A stretch of DNA of 64,000 bases, taken from assembly GCA_903884005.1 (NCBI GenBank), contig CAISDA010000078.1:22405-86404 (forward strand), in the 5' to 3' direction. This document shows positions 36,601 to 47,531 of the stretch, one piece after another; within the stretch, counting starts at the first letter, position 1, and the number at the start of each line of letters is the position of its first letter. The notes beneath the pieces are model-generated. The model did not search any database, was not told the DNA's origin, and saw only the letters and a program-made list of their open reading frames with translations. This DNA comes from an uncultured Ignavibacteriota bacterium. Its GTDB lineage: Bacteria > Bacteroidota > Ignavibacteria > UBA10030 > UBA8401. The position numbers and the translations under genes are program-made.

Positions 36601-39316
36601 GCTCGTCGCCGACAGGGCGCATTACCGCGCGGGCGAGACGGCGAAGATCATCGTGAAGAATCCATACGAATCGGCAAGTGCTCTCGTGTCCATTGAACGC
36701 GAGGGGATACTCAGGCACTACACCACCACGCTTGTCGGGAGCGCGCCGCAGATCGATATTCCGATAGAAAAAAATTATCTGCCGAACGTGTTTGTGTCTG
36801 TTGTGCTCCTGCAAGGGCGCATCGATACGCCGACGGCAACGCAGGGCGCCGACGTCGGCCGTCCGTCGTTCAAAGTCGGTTATGTGCACCTGTCCGTGTC
36901 GCCGAAAGAAAAATCACTGTCTGTGAATGTTGCATCGGCACACAAGGACTATCGTCCCGGCGATTCGGTGTCTGTGACAGTACGGGTGAGCAATGCCAAC
37001 GGGCATGGCGTCGCTGCGGAGGCAGCCGTGAGTGTGGCAGACCTCGGCGTGCTGACGCTGATCAATTATCATTTGCCTGACCCATTCGACGCCTTTTATC
37101 GGGAGCGCGGTCTTGCCGTGATCACGACAGAAACCAGGATGCACTTGATCGAGCAGCGGGGATACGGTGAAAAAGGCGAGGACGCAGGCGGCGGCGGGGC
37201 GGCTGTGAATGATGCGGATGCGCTCAATGAAGAAGGCATGCGAAAAGATTTTCGGCCTTCGGCGTACTGGAATCCTTCCGTCCTGACGAACGACAGCGGT
37301 ATCGCCGAGATCAGATTCAAACTGCCCGACAACATCACCGCATTCAGGGCGACGGCTGTTGCGCAGACTGCCGAAGCCGAATTTGGGAAGGGAGAAACCT
37401 CGTTCAATGTTTCCAAGCCCGTGCTGCTGCAGCCGTCCCTGCCGCGCTTTGCGCGTGTGGGTGACTCGTTTACTGCGGGTGTGGTGGTTATGAATTCGAG
37501 CGCCGCACCGCGTGTGGTCACTGTGCAGACACACGCCTCCGGCATACGCATCCTCGGGAACGACAGTGTTACCGTGGACCTGCAGCCCGGACAGGCGCGC
37601 GAGATCACGTATCGACTGACCGCCGAGCGCATCGGTACGGCAATGGTGAATGCGACAGCCGTGGGCGGCACAGAAAAAGACGGACTGCGCTGGACGTTTC
37701 CCGTCATTGCGCCCCGCGAACGCGAGACGGTGGCACTGTTCAATTCAACAGCCGATGCGAAAAAAGAAGAAGCGATAACCGCTCCCGACAATATTCTGGC
37801 GAACACCGGTGATGTCGAATTTACTGCGGCATCGACAGCGCTCGTCGGCCTTTCGGGAGGCATGTCGTATCTCTTCACGTATCCGTACGGTTGTCTTGAA
37901 CAGCGCGCATCCGCTGTGCTTCCGATGCTGCTGGCAAAAGACGTCGTCGATGCGTTCGGGTTCGATGTCTTCAAGGGAAAGAACATGAAGCAGATTGCGC
38001 AGAAGGCCGTCGATGAACTCCCGCTGTTTCAAAAATTCAACGGCGGATTCTCGCTGTGGAAAAGCGACAACGAAACGTCCCCGTTCATTTCCGCGTATGC
38101 GCTCTATACACTCCTTCAGGCGCAGCGAAATGGGTATACGGTGGACAGGCGCGTTCTTGACAATGGGTTGCTATACCTTGCGCGCGTTGTGAATGGGGAT
38201 GAACGCGACGCACGGTTATCGAATGAAGCAACCCAATGCACACGGGCCCTCATCACATACATCTGTGCGCTGGCAGGAAAGCCCGATTTCGGAACGATCG
38301 ATAAATTGTATGCGGAGCGCGCGTCCCTTCCGCTGTTTGCGAAAGCGTATGTGCTGAAGACTGTTGCTCTGTCGGTGAAAAATTCGCCCATGGCGGCTGA
38401 ATTGGCGCGCGATCTGATGAATCATGTAAAAGTCGATCCCGTGACCGCTCACTTTGAAGAGCAGAACGAAAACACTCTGGCATGGATCTTCACGTCCACT
38501 ACCCGAACGACCGCGCTGATCCTCCAGGCATTGATCGAGACCAATGCGGAGAATGATCTGATCCCGAAAATGGTGCGGTGGCTGCTGAATGCTCAGCGCA
38601 ACGGCAGATGGAGAACGACGCAGGAAAATATATTTGTTGTCGACGCGCTTGCGTCCTATTTCAAAAAATATGAAAAAGACACCCCCCGGTTCACGGCGTC
38701 GATTGCTGTGGACGGTACACACGTGTTTGCCCGGCTTTTTTCGGGACGATCGACGGAGACAAAAAAATATACGATGCCGCTCACCGCGCTGCCGAAACAA
38801 CGACAGGCGCGCATTACGTTCGGGAAAGCGGGGACGGGCCGACTGTATTACGGCATGAGGATGACGTATTTCCCCAAGAGTGAAAGCGCAGGCCGTGACG
38901 AAGGGGTAACGGTGCTGCGCTCCATGGAACCGGCCGAGGGCCCAACCGGAGCCGCCATTCATGCCGGCATGCTCGTGAAAGTGACACTGAGCGTTATTGC
39001 ACATCAGGATAGGAATTATCTGGTGGTCGACGACCCGGTACCTGCGGGCTTCGAAGTGGTCTCTACGTCGTTTCAGACCACTGCCTCGAACCTTGGTGAG
39101 TCTCAGGGCGCATCGACTGTCTTCAATCATATCGAGCGGTACGACGACCGGGTCGCGCTGTTCGCCGACTGGATGCCCGCCGGCATTCACTCCTATACAT
39201 ACCTGGTGAGGAGCGTCCACGCGGGAATTTTTGTGCAGCCATCGACGCGTGCCGAGTGCATGTACGAACCCGAAGTGTTCGGCCGTACCGCATCGGGCAC
39301 CGTACTGGTAAAATAA
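33632..39316 (+). CDS. Alpha-2-macroglobulin family protein (large bacterial protease trap)
   Basis: The 1894-residue protein has an N-terminal signal sequence (SIALGVYLQFFLGASVLWPQ) without a clear lipobox. It carries the series of macroglobulin beta domains, a central VFTDRGLYKANETVELKGI (MG domain), the typical SYWNPSVLTNDSGIAEIRFKLPDN segment, and the thioester motif C1421-L-E-Q1424 in PYGCLEQRAS. A helical thioester domain follows it (FQKFNGGFSLWKSDN). The intact CLEQ predicts covalent trapping of attacking proteases in the periplasm or at the surface. The next gene is penicillin-binding protein 1C, the well-known partner of bacterial macroglobulins in wall repair and defence. Both the length and the gene pair fit the family. 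Confidence 0.93.
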   Translation: MICFRSIALGVYLQFFLGASVLWPQQHNEVQIRFAAPQGPTLSIDQCARIVVTFNEPMRALTALPQTESAGTMTIEPAVRGTFRWLGTTTLAFAPADTLPYASRYTVTIPAGTKSLSGSTLKNTFRWTFETPRPAVLRSTPGAGQKQVELNHSILLVFNEPVDPQSVGRWLSIEERSNGALAYPAFTVRQAKDEDLAGLHGLTPLSQTEVRALREQCERSIVLLPSAPFRKESTIKIVCKAGLQGRQGRLGMTAEYTSSFTTYGGLKFIGVQSDNDFNPKNGLRLEFSNPVLFSEMTSHLVITPAAQLNQNAYGEYQSDKPYVYLDLRPEQDYACLLTSGMKDIFGNTLGADASFTFRTSAYAPYARMTTGPGLLEANEAHTIPVSLMNTDSVSVRMGVLSAEQIVPLLAAPECWGNDEWNEALLSGRDASWTVAQAPARMWKFSLPRNTAANQPLDLTEALGASHFGVVYVQLNNVRVGDPRIQKTVVQVTNIGLTAKFSPDSIVIWATHLADVSPAPAAHVEIRTDSNHVVWRGSTDDRGLCSAPGWGRLGVEPVREAYGQNDEYESVRPPRLWVIVNSGGDCAFTSSQWNEGIEPYAFGLEADWNPQFEKYEASVFTDRGLYKANETVELKGIVRMRREGEWRVAQHALIRVRVTDPRNDDILSREAPMNSFGSFSLRIPLKSSAPTGSYRINVETRAGSNSKIRWTPIATGEFRVEAFRPAEFEVTATTGRDQYIVGDTVTGSCTARYLFGAPMKNAPVRWRLSLNTAAFTPKGFDNYYFGAVDWLSDFSRDASHRMLTSGSGVLDDYGSYAIATPLRVQELHGTVSVMLEADAVSPSRQTLSGRASAIVHGGEFYIGVRPSASFLPADSVLSVALVAVTPDGIPVPGRSIVLKIYQRMWHSVRKAETGGRYAWQTEAADSLVDSTAATSAREPSVRSFRPEKAGFYYISASSIDGRGNALETQATFYVSGSSYVAWNRSDDDRIELVADRAHYRAGETAKIIVKNPYESASALVSIEREGILRHYTTTLVGSAPQIDIPIEKNYLPNVFVSVVLLQGRIDTPTATQGADVGRPSFKVGYVHLSVSPKEKSLSVNVASAHKDYRPGDSVSVTVRVSNANGHGVAAEAAVSVADLGVLTLINYHLPDPFDAFYRERGLAVITTETRMHLIEQRGYGEKGEDAGGGGAAVNDADALNEEGMRKDFRPSAYWNPSVLTNDSGIAEIRFKLPDNITAFRATAVAQTAEAEFGKGETSFNVSKPVLLQPSLPRFARVGDSFTAGVVVMNSSAAPRVVTVQTHASGIRILGNDSVTVDLQPGQAREITYRLTAERIGTAMVNATAVGGTEKDGLRWTFPVIAPRERETVALFNSTADAKKEEAITAPDNILANTGDVEFTAASTALVGLSGGMSYLFTYPYGCLEQRASAVLPMLLAKDVVDAFGFDVFKGKNMKQIAQKAVDELPLFQKFNGGFSLWKSDNETSPFISAYALYTLLQAQRNGYTVDRRVLDNGLLYLARVVNGDERDARLSNEATQCTRALITYICALAGKPDFGTIDKLYAERASLPLFAKAYVLKTVALSVKNSPMAAELARDLMNHVKVDPVTAHFEEQNENTLAWIFTSTTRTTALILQALIETNAENDLIPKMVRWLLNAQRNGRWRTTQENIFVVDALASYFKKYEKDTPRFTASIAVDGTHVFARLFSGRSTETKKYTMPLTALPKQRQARITFGKAGTGRLYYGMRMTYFPKSESAGRDEGVTVLRSMEPAEGPTGAAIHAGMLVKVTLSVIAHQDRNYLVVDDPVPAGFEVVSTSFQTTASNLGESQGASTVFNHIERYDDRVALFADWMPAGIHSYTYLVRSVHAGIFVQPSTRAECMYEPEVFGRTASGTVLVK

Positions 39317-39356
39317 TTGTAACTGCTCACCGGATCTTAAGTAACCAACAGAAACG

Positions 39357-39395
39357 TGCACCGCTTCGTGGTGCGGGCGAGATGGTATCTCGCCC
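39357..39395 (-). repeat. Dispersed two-hairpin repeat, copy C (inverted)
   Basis: Read on the minus strand, the copy begins with GGGCGAGAT-ACC-ATCTCGCCC, a perfect nine-base-pair stem. It is followed by GCACCACGAAGCGGTGC, which matches copy B with one change. It sits between the macroglobulin and PBP1C genes in opposite orientation to copies A and B. Confidence 0.75.
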
Positions 39396-39439
39396 CCGAT
39401 CCCATAGTGATGGACTCAATGAGAAAGCCGTGCCGGTGA

Positions 39440-41785
39440 ATGAGTAATTCTGTTCGATATATGTTCTTCGCGCTGTCGTGTGCATGTATCGCCGGACTCG
39501 TTTCTGTTTTTGTGCCGCTGCCGGGCAATGGCATTGCGAAAGAACATATTCAATCGCTTACCATTACCGATCATAGGGGAGTGCTGCTGCGCGAGTCGCT
39601 CAATGACGAACAGGGGCGAGGGCAATGGGTCACCCTGAAGGAGATCGCCGTGTCGCTGCGGCAGGCGACGATTGCAGTCGAAGATAAACGATTCTACTTC
39701 CATCCCGGAGTCGACCCTGTCGCCATCGCGCGCTCGTTCGCGGTGAACATGCGTTCGATGTCCTTCGTTTCCGGCGGTTCGACGATCACGCAGCAGGCGG
39801 TGCGAAGCATCTTTCCGCATCCGCGCACGCTCTCCGGGAAGATCGGCGAGGCATGGTATGCTCTTCGTCTTGAACGGATGATGTCCAAGGACGACATTCT
39901 CGAGCACTACCTCAATCGCGTGTCGTACGGGAATAATGTGCGGGGAGCCGAAGCGGCGGCCCTGCTCTATTTTCATAAACATGCGCGCGATGTGTCGCTG
40001 GCAGAGTCGGCATTCCTGGCCGCTCTTCCGAATGCCCCTTCGCTTCTCGATCCGTACGCCCATCGTGCTGCAGCCGAGGCGCGCCAAAAGCTCGTCCTGC
40101 GCCGGATGCTCGATCAGGGACAGATCACGACGGCGGACTATGACCGCGCCGCAGCACAGCCCCTGCAGCTCCAGTCGCGCGAATCTGTTTTCCGGGCGCC
40201 CCACGTCTGCGATATGGTGGTGAAGCAATACGCGTCTATGAATGCCGCCGTGATCGCGACGACGATCGACGAGGCGCTCCAGGAACGGATCGTGCCCATC
40301 ATCACCGGCCAGGTGCGCAGGCTCGCGTCGAAGCATGTGACCAACGCCGCTGTGATCGTGATCGAGAATGCAACAGGAGCCATTCGCGCGCTCATCGGGT
40401 CCGCCGATTATTTCAGTGAACGCACGAGCGGGCAGGTCAACGGCGTGCTTGCGCTGCGCCAGCCCGGCTCAGCCATTAAGCCGTTGATGTATGCTCTTGC
40501 ACTTGACCGCGGACACGTGCCGTCGGAGATCGTACCGGATATTCCGACGGCGATCCCTGATGTCCGCGGCGATTACGTACCCGAAAATTACGACCACACA
40601 TTTCACGGACCGGTCTCCATCCGTACAGCCCTCGCCTGTTCGTTTAATGTGCCCGCGGTGCGTGTGCTCGAATCGGTGGGGAAAGAAGCATTCCTTCAAA
40701 AACTCCGCAGCCTCGGGTTCACGTCGCTCACGCAGTCATCGGACTATTATGGCTATGGGTTGACTCTCGGCAATGCAGAGGTGTCTCTGCTCGAACTCAC
40801 AAACGCCTACCGCGCGCTTGCAATGAATGGAGACTGGACCCCGGCAGTGCTTGTGTCGGCCGCGGGGACTGCCGACGGCATCCCGGTAACGCTGCCCGAA
40901 CTGCAGGTCCGCCGGAGTGTCTACAGCCGCGAGGCTGCGTTTCTCATCACCGATATTCTGAGCGATCCGGTTGCGCGGAGGCCCGCATTTGGAAGCGCAT
41001 TTCATTTTCCGTTTGCGTGCGCGGTAAAAACCGGCACGACGAAGGATTATAAGGACAATTGGACCATCGGGTATACAACGCGATATACGGTGGGAGTCTG
41101 GGCCGGCAATTTTAACGGCAGTCCGATGCAGGGTGTTTCGGGTGTGACGGGGGCGGGCCAGATCTTTACAGATGTCATGCTGCTGCTGCATTCACCGCCC
41201 TTTGGCATGCCGCCGGACCATTTTCCAATTCCCGACGGCGTGGAACGCAAAACACTTTGTCCGCGATCGGGAAAAACGCCGACCACCTATTGCCCGTACC
41301 GTTCAACGGAATGGACGATAAAAAAATATTCGGCCGCGGTGGAATACTGTTCCGTTCATCGGCAATTCACCGTTCGGGGCGATGACGGCATCGCACTGAA
41401 CCGCGTCTACGAAATCTATCCTCCCGAATATGCCGTATGGCAGCAGTCCGCGGGCATTCCTGTTCCCTCCGCCGACGCCGTTCCTGCCGGCGGCTCATTC
41501 GACTCTCGCACCAGCAGTCGACTGGTGATCGCATCGCCGAACAATGGTGATCATTTTAAGATCGATCCGGCGCTCAGGCGTGAGTATCAGACGACGATGA
41601 TCCGCGGATTCTCTCCCACGCAGGCGGAGAATGTCCGTTTGACGATCGACGGCGACGGGAGCATTCCATTTCCTGCGAAGGGATTTTCATGGCAGCTGCA
41701 CAAAGGCGTGCATCACTTTCAATTAATCTGCATGTTGCACGGACAGCGTATCGCGGGCAATATCGTGCGCATCACCGTTGAGTGA
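39440..41785 (+). CDS. pbpC: Penicillin-binding protein 1C (bifunctional glycosyltransferase/transpeptidase)
   Basis: The 781-residue protein has a single N-terminal membrane helix (MFFALSCACIAGLVSVFVPL). A GT51 transglycosylase domain follows (ATIAVEDKRFYFHPGVDPV, GGSTITQQAVRS, ILEHYLNRVSYGNN). The transpeptidase domain has S344-x-x-K347 (GSAIKP), S-F-N in ACSFNVPAVRV and K530-T-G (VKTGTTKD). The C-terminal 150 residues form the extra domain typical of PBP1C (YCSVHRQFTVRG region onward). It polymerises and cross-links peptidoglycan from the periplasmic face. It lies downstream of the macroglobulin gene with a repeat copy between them. The family assignment is secure. Confidence 0.94.
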   Translation: MSNSVRYMFFALSCACIAGLVSVFVPLPGNGIAKEHIQSLTITDHRGVLLRESLNDEQGRGQWVTLKEIAVSLRQATIAVEDKRFYFHPGVDPVAIARSFAVNMRSMSFVSGGSTITQQAVRSIFPHPRTLSGKIGEAWYALRLERMMSKDDILEHYLNRVSYGNNVRGAEAAALLYFHKHARDVSLAESAFLAALPNAPSLLDPYAHRAAAEARQKLVLRRMLDQGQITTADYDRAAAQPLQLQSRESVFRAPHVCDMVVKQYASMNAAVIATTIDEALQERIVPIITGQVRRLASKHVTNAAVIVIENATGAIRALIGSADYFSERTSGQVNGVLALRQPGSAIKPLMYALALDRGHVPSEIVPDIPTAIPDVRGDYVPENYDHTFHGPVSIRTALACSFNVPAVRVLESVGKEAFLQKLRSLGFTSLTQSSDYYGYGLTLGNAEVSLLELTNAYRALAMNGDWTPAVLVSAAGTADGIPVTLPELQVRRSVYSREAAFLITDILSDPVARRPAFGSAFHFPFACAVKTGTTKDYKDNWTIGYTTRYTVGVWAGNFNGSPMQGVSGVTGAGQIFTDVMLLLHSPPFGMPPDHFPIPDGVERKTLCPRSGKTPTTYCPYRSTEWTIKKYSAAVEYCSVHRQFTVRGDDGIALNRVYEIYPPEYAVWQQSAGIPVPSADAVPAGGSFDSRTSSRLVIASPNNGDHFKIDPALRREYQTTMIRGFSPTQAENVRLTIDGDGSIPFPAKGFSWQLHKGVHHFQLICMLHGQRIAGNIVRITVE

Positions 41786-41932
41786 ACACATTGCTTCGTG
41801 AATGACCGCAGCACCAATGAAAGGACCCGCATGCATAGCTCAACGAGAGTCTCCCTGGTAACTCCCAAAAACGTGCGGCGCAGGTGAGCAAGCTGCGCTC
41901 TCAACCGGAGCATCATCGAGGCAATGTTGATG

Positions 41933-43690
<1,758 letters not shown>

Positions 43691-44452
43691 CTAGAGGGCT
43701 GAACGGTCCCGTCTCGTCACTTCCAATCGTACTTTTTCCAGATCCTCCATCGTATCGACTGCGATCGAATCGGTGTCGGTGAGCGCGCATTTGATGCGAT
43801 AGCCGTGTTCAAGAATGCGGAGCTGCTCTAATTTTTCAGCGCGTTCGAGCGGCGTCTGTGCAAAGCGCGAAAACTGTTGGAGGAACTCCGCGCGGTACAC
43901 ATAGAGTCCGAGATGCTTGTAAAAACGGGCCAGTGCAGGCCATGCAGCCGCGCTTGCCGCGTCGCGCACATGCGGTATCGGCGAGCGCGAAAAATACAGG
44001 GCGAACATGTTCGCATCAAGCACGGCCTTCACCACGTTCGGATTCGCAACCTCGTCTGCAGATGCAATGATCTTCACCGCCGTGCCGACATCGGCACGTG
44101 CATCATCGATGAGAAGCTCAATGGTGCGGTCTATCATGGCCGGGTCGATCAGCGGCTCATCGCCCTGGATGTTGACGACAATATCGGCATCGATCGATCG
44201 TGCGGCATACGCTATCCTGTCGCTGCCGCTCTGGATCTCGACAGGCGTCATGACGGACCTGCCGCCGAAACCGGCCACCGCCGATTCGATCCGCGCGTCA
44301 TCCGTGGCCACGATCACCTGGGTGAGCAGGCGCGATTCGAGCGCGCGCTCATAGACGTGCTGCACCATCGGCTTGCCGTGAATATCCGCGAGGGATTTGG
44401 CCGGGAGCCGTGTGGAACCGTATCGCGATGGTATGATGCCGATGATATTCAT
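43691..44452 (-). CDS. kdsB: 3-deoxy-manno-octulosonate cytidylyltransferase (CMP-KDO synthetase)
   Basis: The 253-residue cytoplasmic enzyme activates KDO with CTP for lipopolysaccharide core synthesis. The N-terminal nucleotide motif IIPSRYGSTRLPAKSLADI is intact, as are VATDDARIESA, MTPVEIQSGSDRIAYAA and VNIQGDEPLIDPAMID. The late AVDTMEDLEKVR segment fits too. Its presence shows a Gram-negative envelope with KDO-containing LPS. It lies 12 bases after gatC and 135 bases before pyrG on the same strand. That layout places CTP synthesis beside CTP use. The length matches the family. Confidence 0.95.
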   Translation of the reverse strand: MNIIGIIPSRYGSTRLPAKSLADIHGKPMVQHVYERALESRLLTQVIVATDDARIESAVAGFGGRSVMTPVEIQSGSDRIAYAARSIDADIVVNIQGDEPLIDPAMIDRTIELLIDDARADVGTAVKIIASADEVANPNVVKAVLDANMFALYFSRSPIPHVRDAASAAAWPALARFYKHLGLYVYRAEFLQQFSRFAQTPLERAEKLEQLRILEHGYRIKCALTDTDSIAVDTMEDLEKVRLEVTRRDRSAL

Positions 44453-44464
44453 GTGCTGCGGGCC

Positions 44465-44752
44465 CTAGCCGATGACCTTCGGCACGGTGAAAAATGTATC
44501 GACACTCGACGGTGCGTTCCGCAATGCCTCTTCGGGTGGAAGCGACGGCTTCACGACGTCCTCGCGGAATACATTGCTCAATTCAATGACGTGCGACAGC
44601 GGTTCGACCATCGACGTGTCGAGTTCGTTGAGCTTTTCGATATGTGTCAAAATATCGTTCATTTGATGCGTGATCGTCTCTTTTTCTTCATCGTGAAATT
44701 CGAGGCGCGCCAGCCGTGCGATCTTGTCGACATCCTGCAGTGTTACTGACAT
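44465..44752 (-). CDS. gatC: Asp-tRNA(Asn)/Glu-tRNA(Gln) amidotransferase subunit C
   Basis: The 95-residue GatC subunit stabilises the GatCAB complex that converts Glu-tRNA(Gln) or Asp-tRNA(Asn) to the amidated form. Conserved segments are VDKIARLARLEFHDEE, ILTHIEKLNELDTS, EPLSHVIELSNVFREDVV and APSSVDTFFTVPKVIG at the C-terminus. The gatA and gatB genes are not in the window. It lies just upstream of kdsB, 12 bases apart, and 25 bases after plsC. Length and motifs are typical. Confidence 0.93.
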   Translation of the reverse strand: MSVTLQDVDKIARLARLEFHDEEKETITHQMNDILTHIEKLNELDTSMVEPLSHVIELSNVFREDVVKPSLPPEEALRNAPSSVDTFFTVPKVIG

Positions 44753-44777
44753 TGGTATCCATCCCTGCTAAAAAAAG

Positions 44778-45494
44778 TTATGGTGCGATTGAGCGAAATT
44801 CTTTTTTGATAATGTCCTGCACGGCTGTCATGAGCGCGATCTCGCCTTCTCTGGTCGTGATCCCCGAGGTTGGCACCGGTTCGCCGATGACCATCTCTAC
44901 CGTGCCCGGCCGGATGTCGAAGACGCCTTTCGGCTGTATGGCGAACGTGCCGTTGAGCACGACCGGCAGTATGGGCACACCGGTGCGAGCGGCCAGCTGA
45001 AATGCGCCCCGCTTGAATGGCTGGAGGTGTCCGTCGCGCGACCGCGTGCCTTCGGCAAAGAGTACGACGGAGCCGCCCGCCTTGATCGCGTTGATTGCCC
45101 GTTCAAGGCTCTTCATCGCTTTGCTCGTGCGTCCCCGATCGACGGCAATATGGTATCCCCATCGCAGCGCCCACCCCCACAGCGGTATGTATGACATTTC
45201 GCTCTTGAACATGATGCGCGCCCGCGGAAAAACGGACATGGTCGCCGGCACATCGAAGAAGCTTGCGTGGTTGACCACGATGATGAAATTGCCGTCGGCC
45301 GGTATGTGCTCGCGTCCCCGCACGTTGACCCTGATCCGGCAGATCCGGAGCGCCAGCATGGACCACCGCGACCCAACCCAAAAATAATATCGTCCGTTTT
45401 TGTCGAACGGCAAAAACAGCAGTCCGGAGGTCGACATCACAGCGTTCGTCAGAATCATGAGGATGTAGCGGGCGAGCGTGATGAGAAATCTCAT
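44778..45494 (-). CDS. plsC: 1-acyl-sn-glycerol-3-phosphate acyltransferase
   Basis: The 238-residue membrane-bound acyltransferase makes phosphatidic acid from lysophosphatidic acid. The catalytic motif NHASFFD (H-x4-D) and the substrate motif FAEGTRSRDG are present, along with PILPVVLNG. An N-terminal hydrophobic helix (MRFLITLARYILMILTNAVM) anchors it. AGGAG lies eight bases before ATG 45494 and only two before ATG 45500, so I prefer 45494. The longer frame to 45641 encodes a basic, non-conserved stretch. It is the first gene of the plsC-gatC-kdsB-pyrG run on the minus strand. Confidence 0.92.
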   Translation of the reverse strand: MRFLITLARYILMILTNAVMSTSGLLFLPFDKNGRYYFWVGSRWSMLALRICRIRVNVRGREHIPADGNFIIVVNHASFFDVPATMSVFPRARIMFKSEMSYIPLWGWALRWGYHIAVDRGRTSKAMKSLERAINAIKAGGSVVLFAEGTRSRDGHLQPFKRGAFQLAARTGVPILPVVLNGTFAIQPKGVFDIRPGTVEMVIGEPVPTSGITTREGEIALMTAVQDIIKKEFRSIAP

Positions 45495-45858
45495 GAGCAT
45501 ATCTCCTGGCCGCGGCGCCGCAAGTGGCCGACGTAACGACAACGATCGGTTCGCATGTGCACGTCCGGCCTCGAACGCGGTCCGGCTGCTGTTGCCCCGT
45601 AGTCTTTGAGTGTCGTGAATCGGCAACGGTGTATGGCACAAGACAGGGAGAAGAGATCGACTTCAGTTGCGCGAACGAACTTCATCATCATGACAACGGG
45701 TGAGGTGTGGTATTCAGTGGTTTAACTAAAATACAAAAGGAGGCAGAGAAAAACAAGTTTCACCGTCCGCGAGTTTGTTGACATACAGACCGTTTTTTGT
45801 TACGTTATACGGCAGCTTGTATCTGTCCGCAGAATCTCTCGACAAAGGAAGCGCCGCA
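45495..45858. other. Divergent intergenic region between plsC and the HerA-like gene
   Basis: About 360 bases without a gene separate plsC (minus) and the HerA-type ATPase (plus). The promoters for both directions must lie here. A TTGACA at about 45777 precedes AT-rich sequence, but the spacing to a -10 element is not convincing. I see no repeat or RNA gene. Confidence 0.45.
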
Positions 45859-47469
45859 ATGCCGGTACCTGAAAAACATATTGGCGTCATCCGCAATATC
45901 ACCAGCACGACGGTCGTGGTTCGCCTCGACGACGCGATCCTTTCGCTTGAGTGCATGCTGAACGGCAAAACGTACAGGATCGGACAGATCGGCGCCTTCG
46001 TTGTTCTGCCTGTCGGCGAGATCGAGGTGATCGGCGTTATTTCAGAAATGCGCCTGGCATACAACGGCAGCGGGGTGGAAAAAAAGGAAATGGTGCTCCA
46101 ACTGGTCGGTTCGGTGACGGACGGACGGTTCGAAAAAGGCATCATTGCATTCCCGCTGCTCGGAGGCGACGCCTTCATGACCGATGAGAACGATGTGACG
46201 ACGCTCTTCTCGTCCTATGCCCACTTCGGATTTGCCGTTGGCGATATTTCCGGATACCAGGGCGAACGGCAATACATCGATCCGAACAAATTTTTCGGGA
46301 AGCATGTGGCGCTTCTCGGTTCGACGGGCTCGGGAAAATCGACGGCCGTCGCGTCGCTGATACAAAAGGTGCAGATGTTTTCGAACACGCACGTCATCAT
46401 TCTGGATATGCACAATGAGTACGGCGCCGCTTTCCGCGACTTCGGCAATCTGATCAATATCACGGAACTCGAACTGCCGTACTGGTTCATGAATTTCGAG
46501 GAGCTGCGCGAAATGTTCGTGGATGAAAACGAGCCTTCCGCCCAAAGCCAGATCATGCTCCTGAAAGACCTCATCCTCAATTCGAAGAAGGAAAAGAATC
46601 CGGCCATGGAGGGATACATGACCATCGACGGGCCGGTGTTCTTCGATCTCAACGAGGTCCGCGCGAAACTGCAGTTCTACGACACGGAGCGCCTGCAAGG
46701 ATTCAGCGGAGCCCCGGCCCGCGAAGGGCCGTTCTACGGGGCGTTTACCCGGCTCTTGGTGCGCCTGGACAGCCGCATGACGGATAAGCGCTACGAATTC
46801 ATGTTCAAGCCGCAAAAGTACCGCGATTCGGATGCCATCAAGAAGATCATCACGCGCATTCTCGGCCTTGACAACAAAAAACAGATCACCGTTCTCGACT
46901 TGAGCGGCGTGCCGTTCGATATCGTCAACACGATCGTGTCGCTCCTGGCCCGTACGATCTTCGATTTCAATTTCTGGAACAAGAATAAATCCGATTTCCC
47001 GATCCTGCTCCTGTTCGAGGAGGCCCATAATTATCTGCCGCAAATACCGACGCCGAACAACCGGGCGGCGCGGCGCACGGTGGAGCGCATTGCCAAAGAG
47101 GGGCGCAAATACGGCGTCTCATGCATGATCGTCAGCCAGCGTCCGTCCGAGCTGTCCGAGACAATCCTGTCCCAATGCAACAATTTTATCACGCTGCGGC
47201 TGTCGAACCCGAGCGATCAGAATTTCATCAAACGACTTGTGCCCGATTCGTTTGCAGGAATGCTGGATATGCTGCCGTCGCTGCGGCAGGGCGAGGCGAT
47301 GATCATCGGCGACTCCACCGCGTTGCCGTCGCGCGTGCAGTTCGATTTTCCCGCGCCGCCACCGAACTCGAGCGACATCGCGTTCTACGACAAATGGGTG
47401 GAGGCCGAAACTCCGACCGATGTCGGCGAAGTGGTGAATCGATGGTGGAAACAGGATCGGTCGGTATAA
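45859..47469 (+). CDS. HerA-type hexameric DNA translocase ATPase
   Basis: The 536-residue protein begins with a HAS-barrel (GVIRNITSTTVVVRLDD, GAFVVLPVGEIEVIGVIS). A FtsK/HerA-type ATPase follows: Walker A GSTGSGKST at residues 154-162 with K160, and Walker B LLLFEEAHNYLP with E387-E388. SQRPSELSETILSQCNN with a following R is the sensor/arginine-finger region. ATG 45859 is preferred because AGGA lies nine bases upstream. HerA enzymes pump DNA, classically with the NurA nuclease. In some defence systems they pair with Sir2 or DUF4297 proteins. No such partner is adjacent, so a housekeeping repair role is more likely. Confidence 0.88.
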   Translation: MPVPEKHIGVIRNITSTTVVVRLDDAILSLECMLNGKTYRIGQIGAFVVLPVGEIEVIGVISEMRLAYNGSGVEKKEMVLQLVGSVTDGRFEKGIIAFPLLGGDAFMTDENDVTTLFSSYAHFGFAVGDISGYQGERQYIDPNKFFGKHVALLGSTGSGKSTAVASLIQKVQMFSNTHVIILDMHNEYGAAFRDFGNLINITELELPYWFMNFEELREMFVDENEPSAQSQIMLLKDLILNSKKEKNPAMEGYMTIDGPVFFDLNEVRAKLQFYDTERLQGFSGAPAREGPFYGAFTRLLVRLDSRMTDKRYEFMFKPQKYRDSDAIKKIITRILGLDNKKQITVLDLSGVPFDIVNTIVSLLARTIFDFNFWNKNKSDFPILLLFEEAHNYLPQIPTPNNRAARRTVERIAKEGRKYGVSCMIVSQRPSELSETILSQCNNFITLRLSNPSDQNFIKRLVPDSFAGMLDMLPSLRQGEAMIIGDSTALPSRVQFDFPAPPPNSSDIAFYDKWVEAETPTDVGEVVNRWWKQDRSV

Positions 47470-47531
47470 ACGGTTGAATGTTCGTCCGTGTGCCGTGTGC
47501 GGGCGCGGTTTTTTTTCCAATTACAGATGTC

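Noticed and set aside
45859..47469. HerA-based anti-phage defence system
   Set aside because: No Sir2, DUF4297 or nuclease gene adjoins it, and the flanking genes are housekeeping or secreted enzymes.
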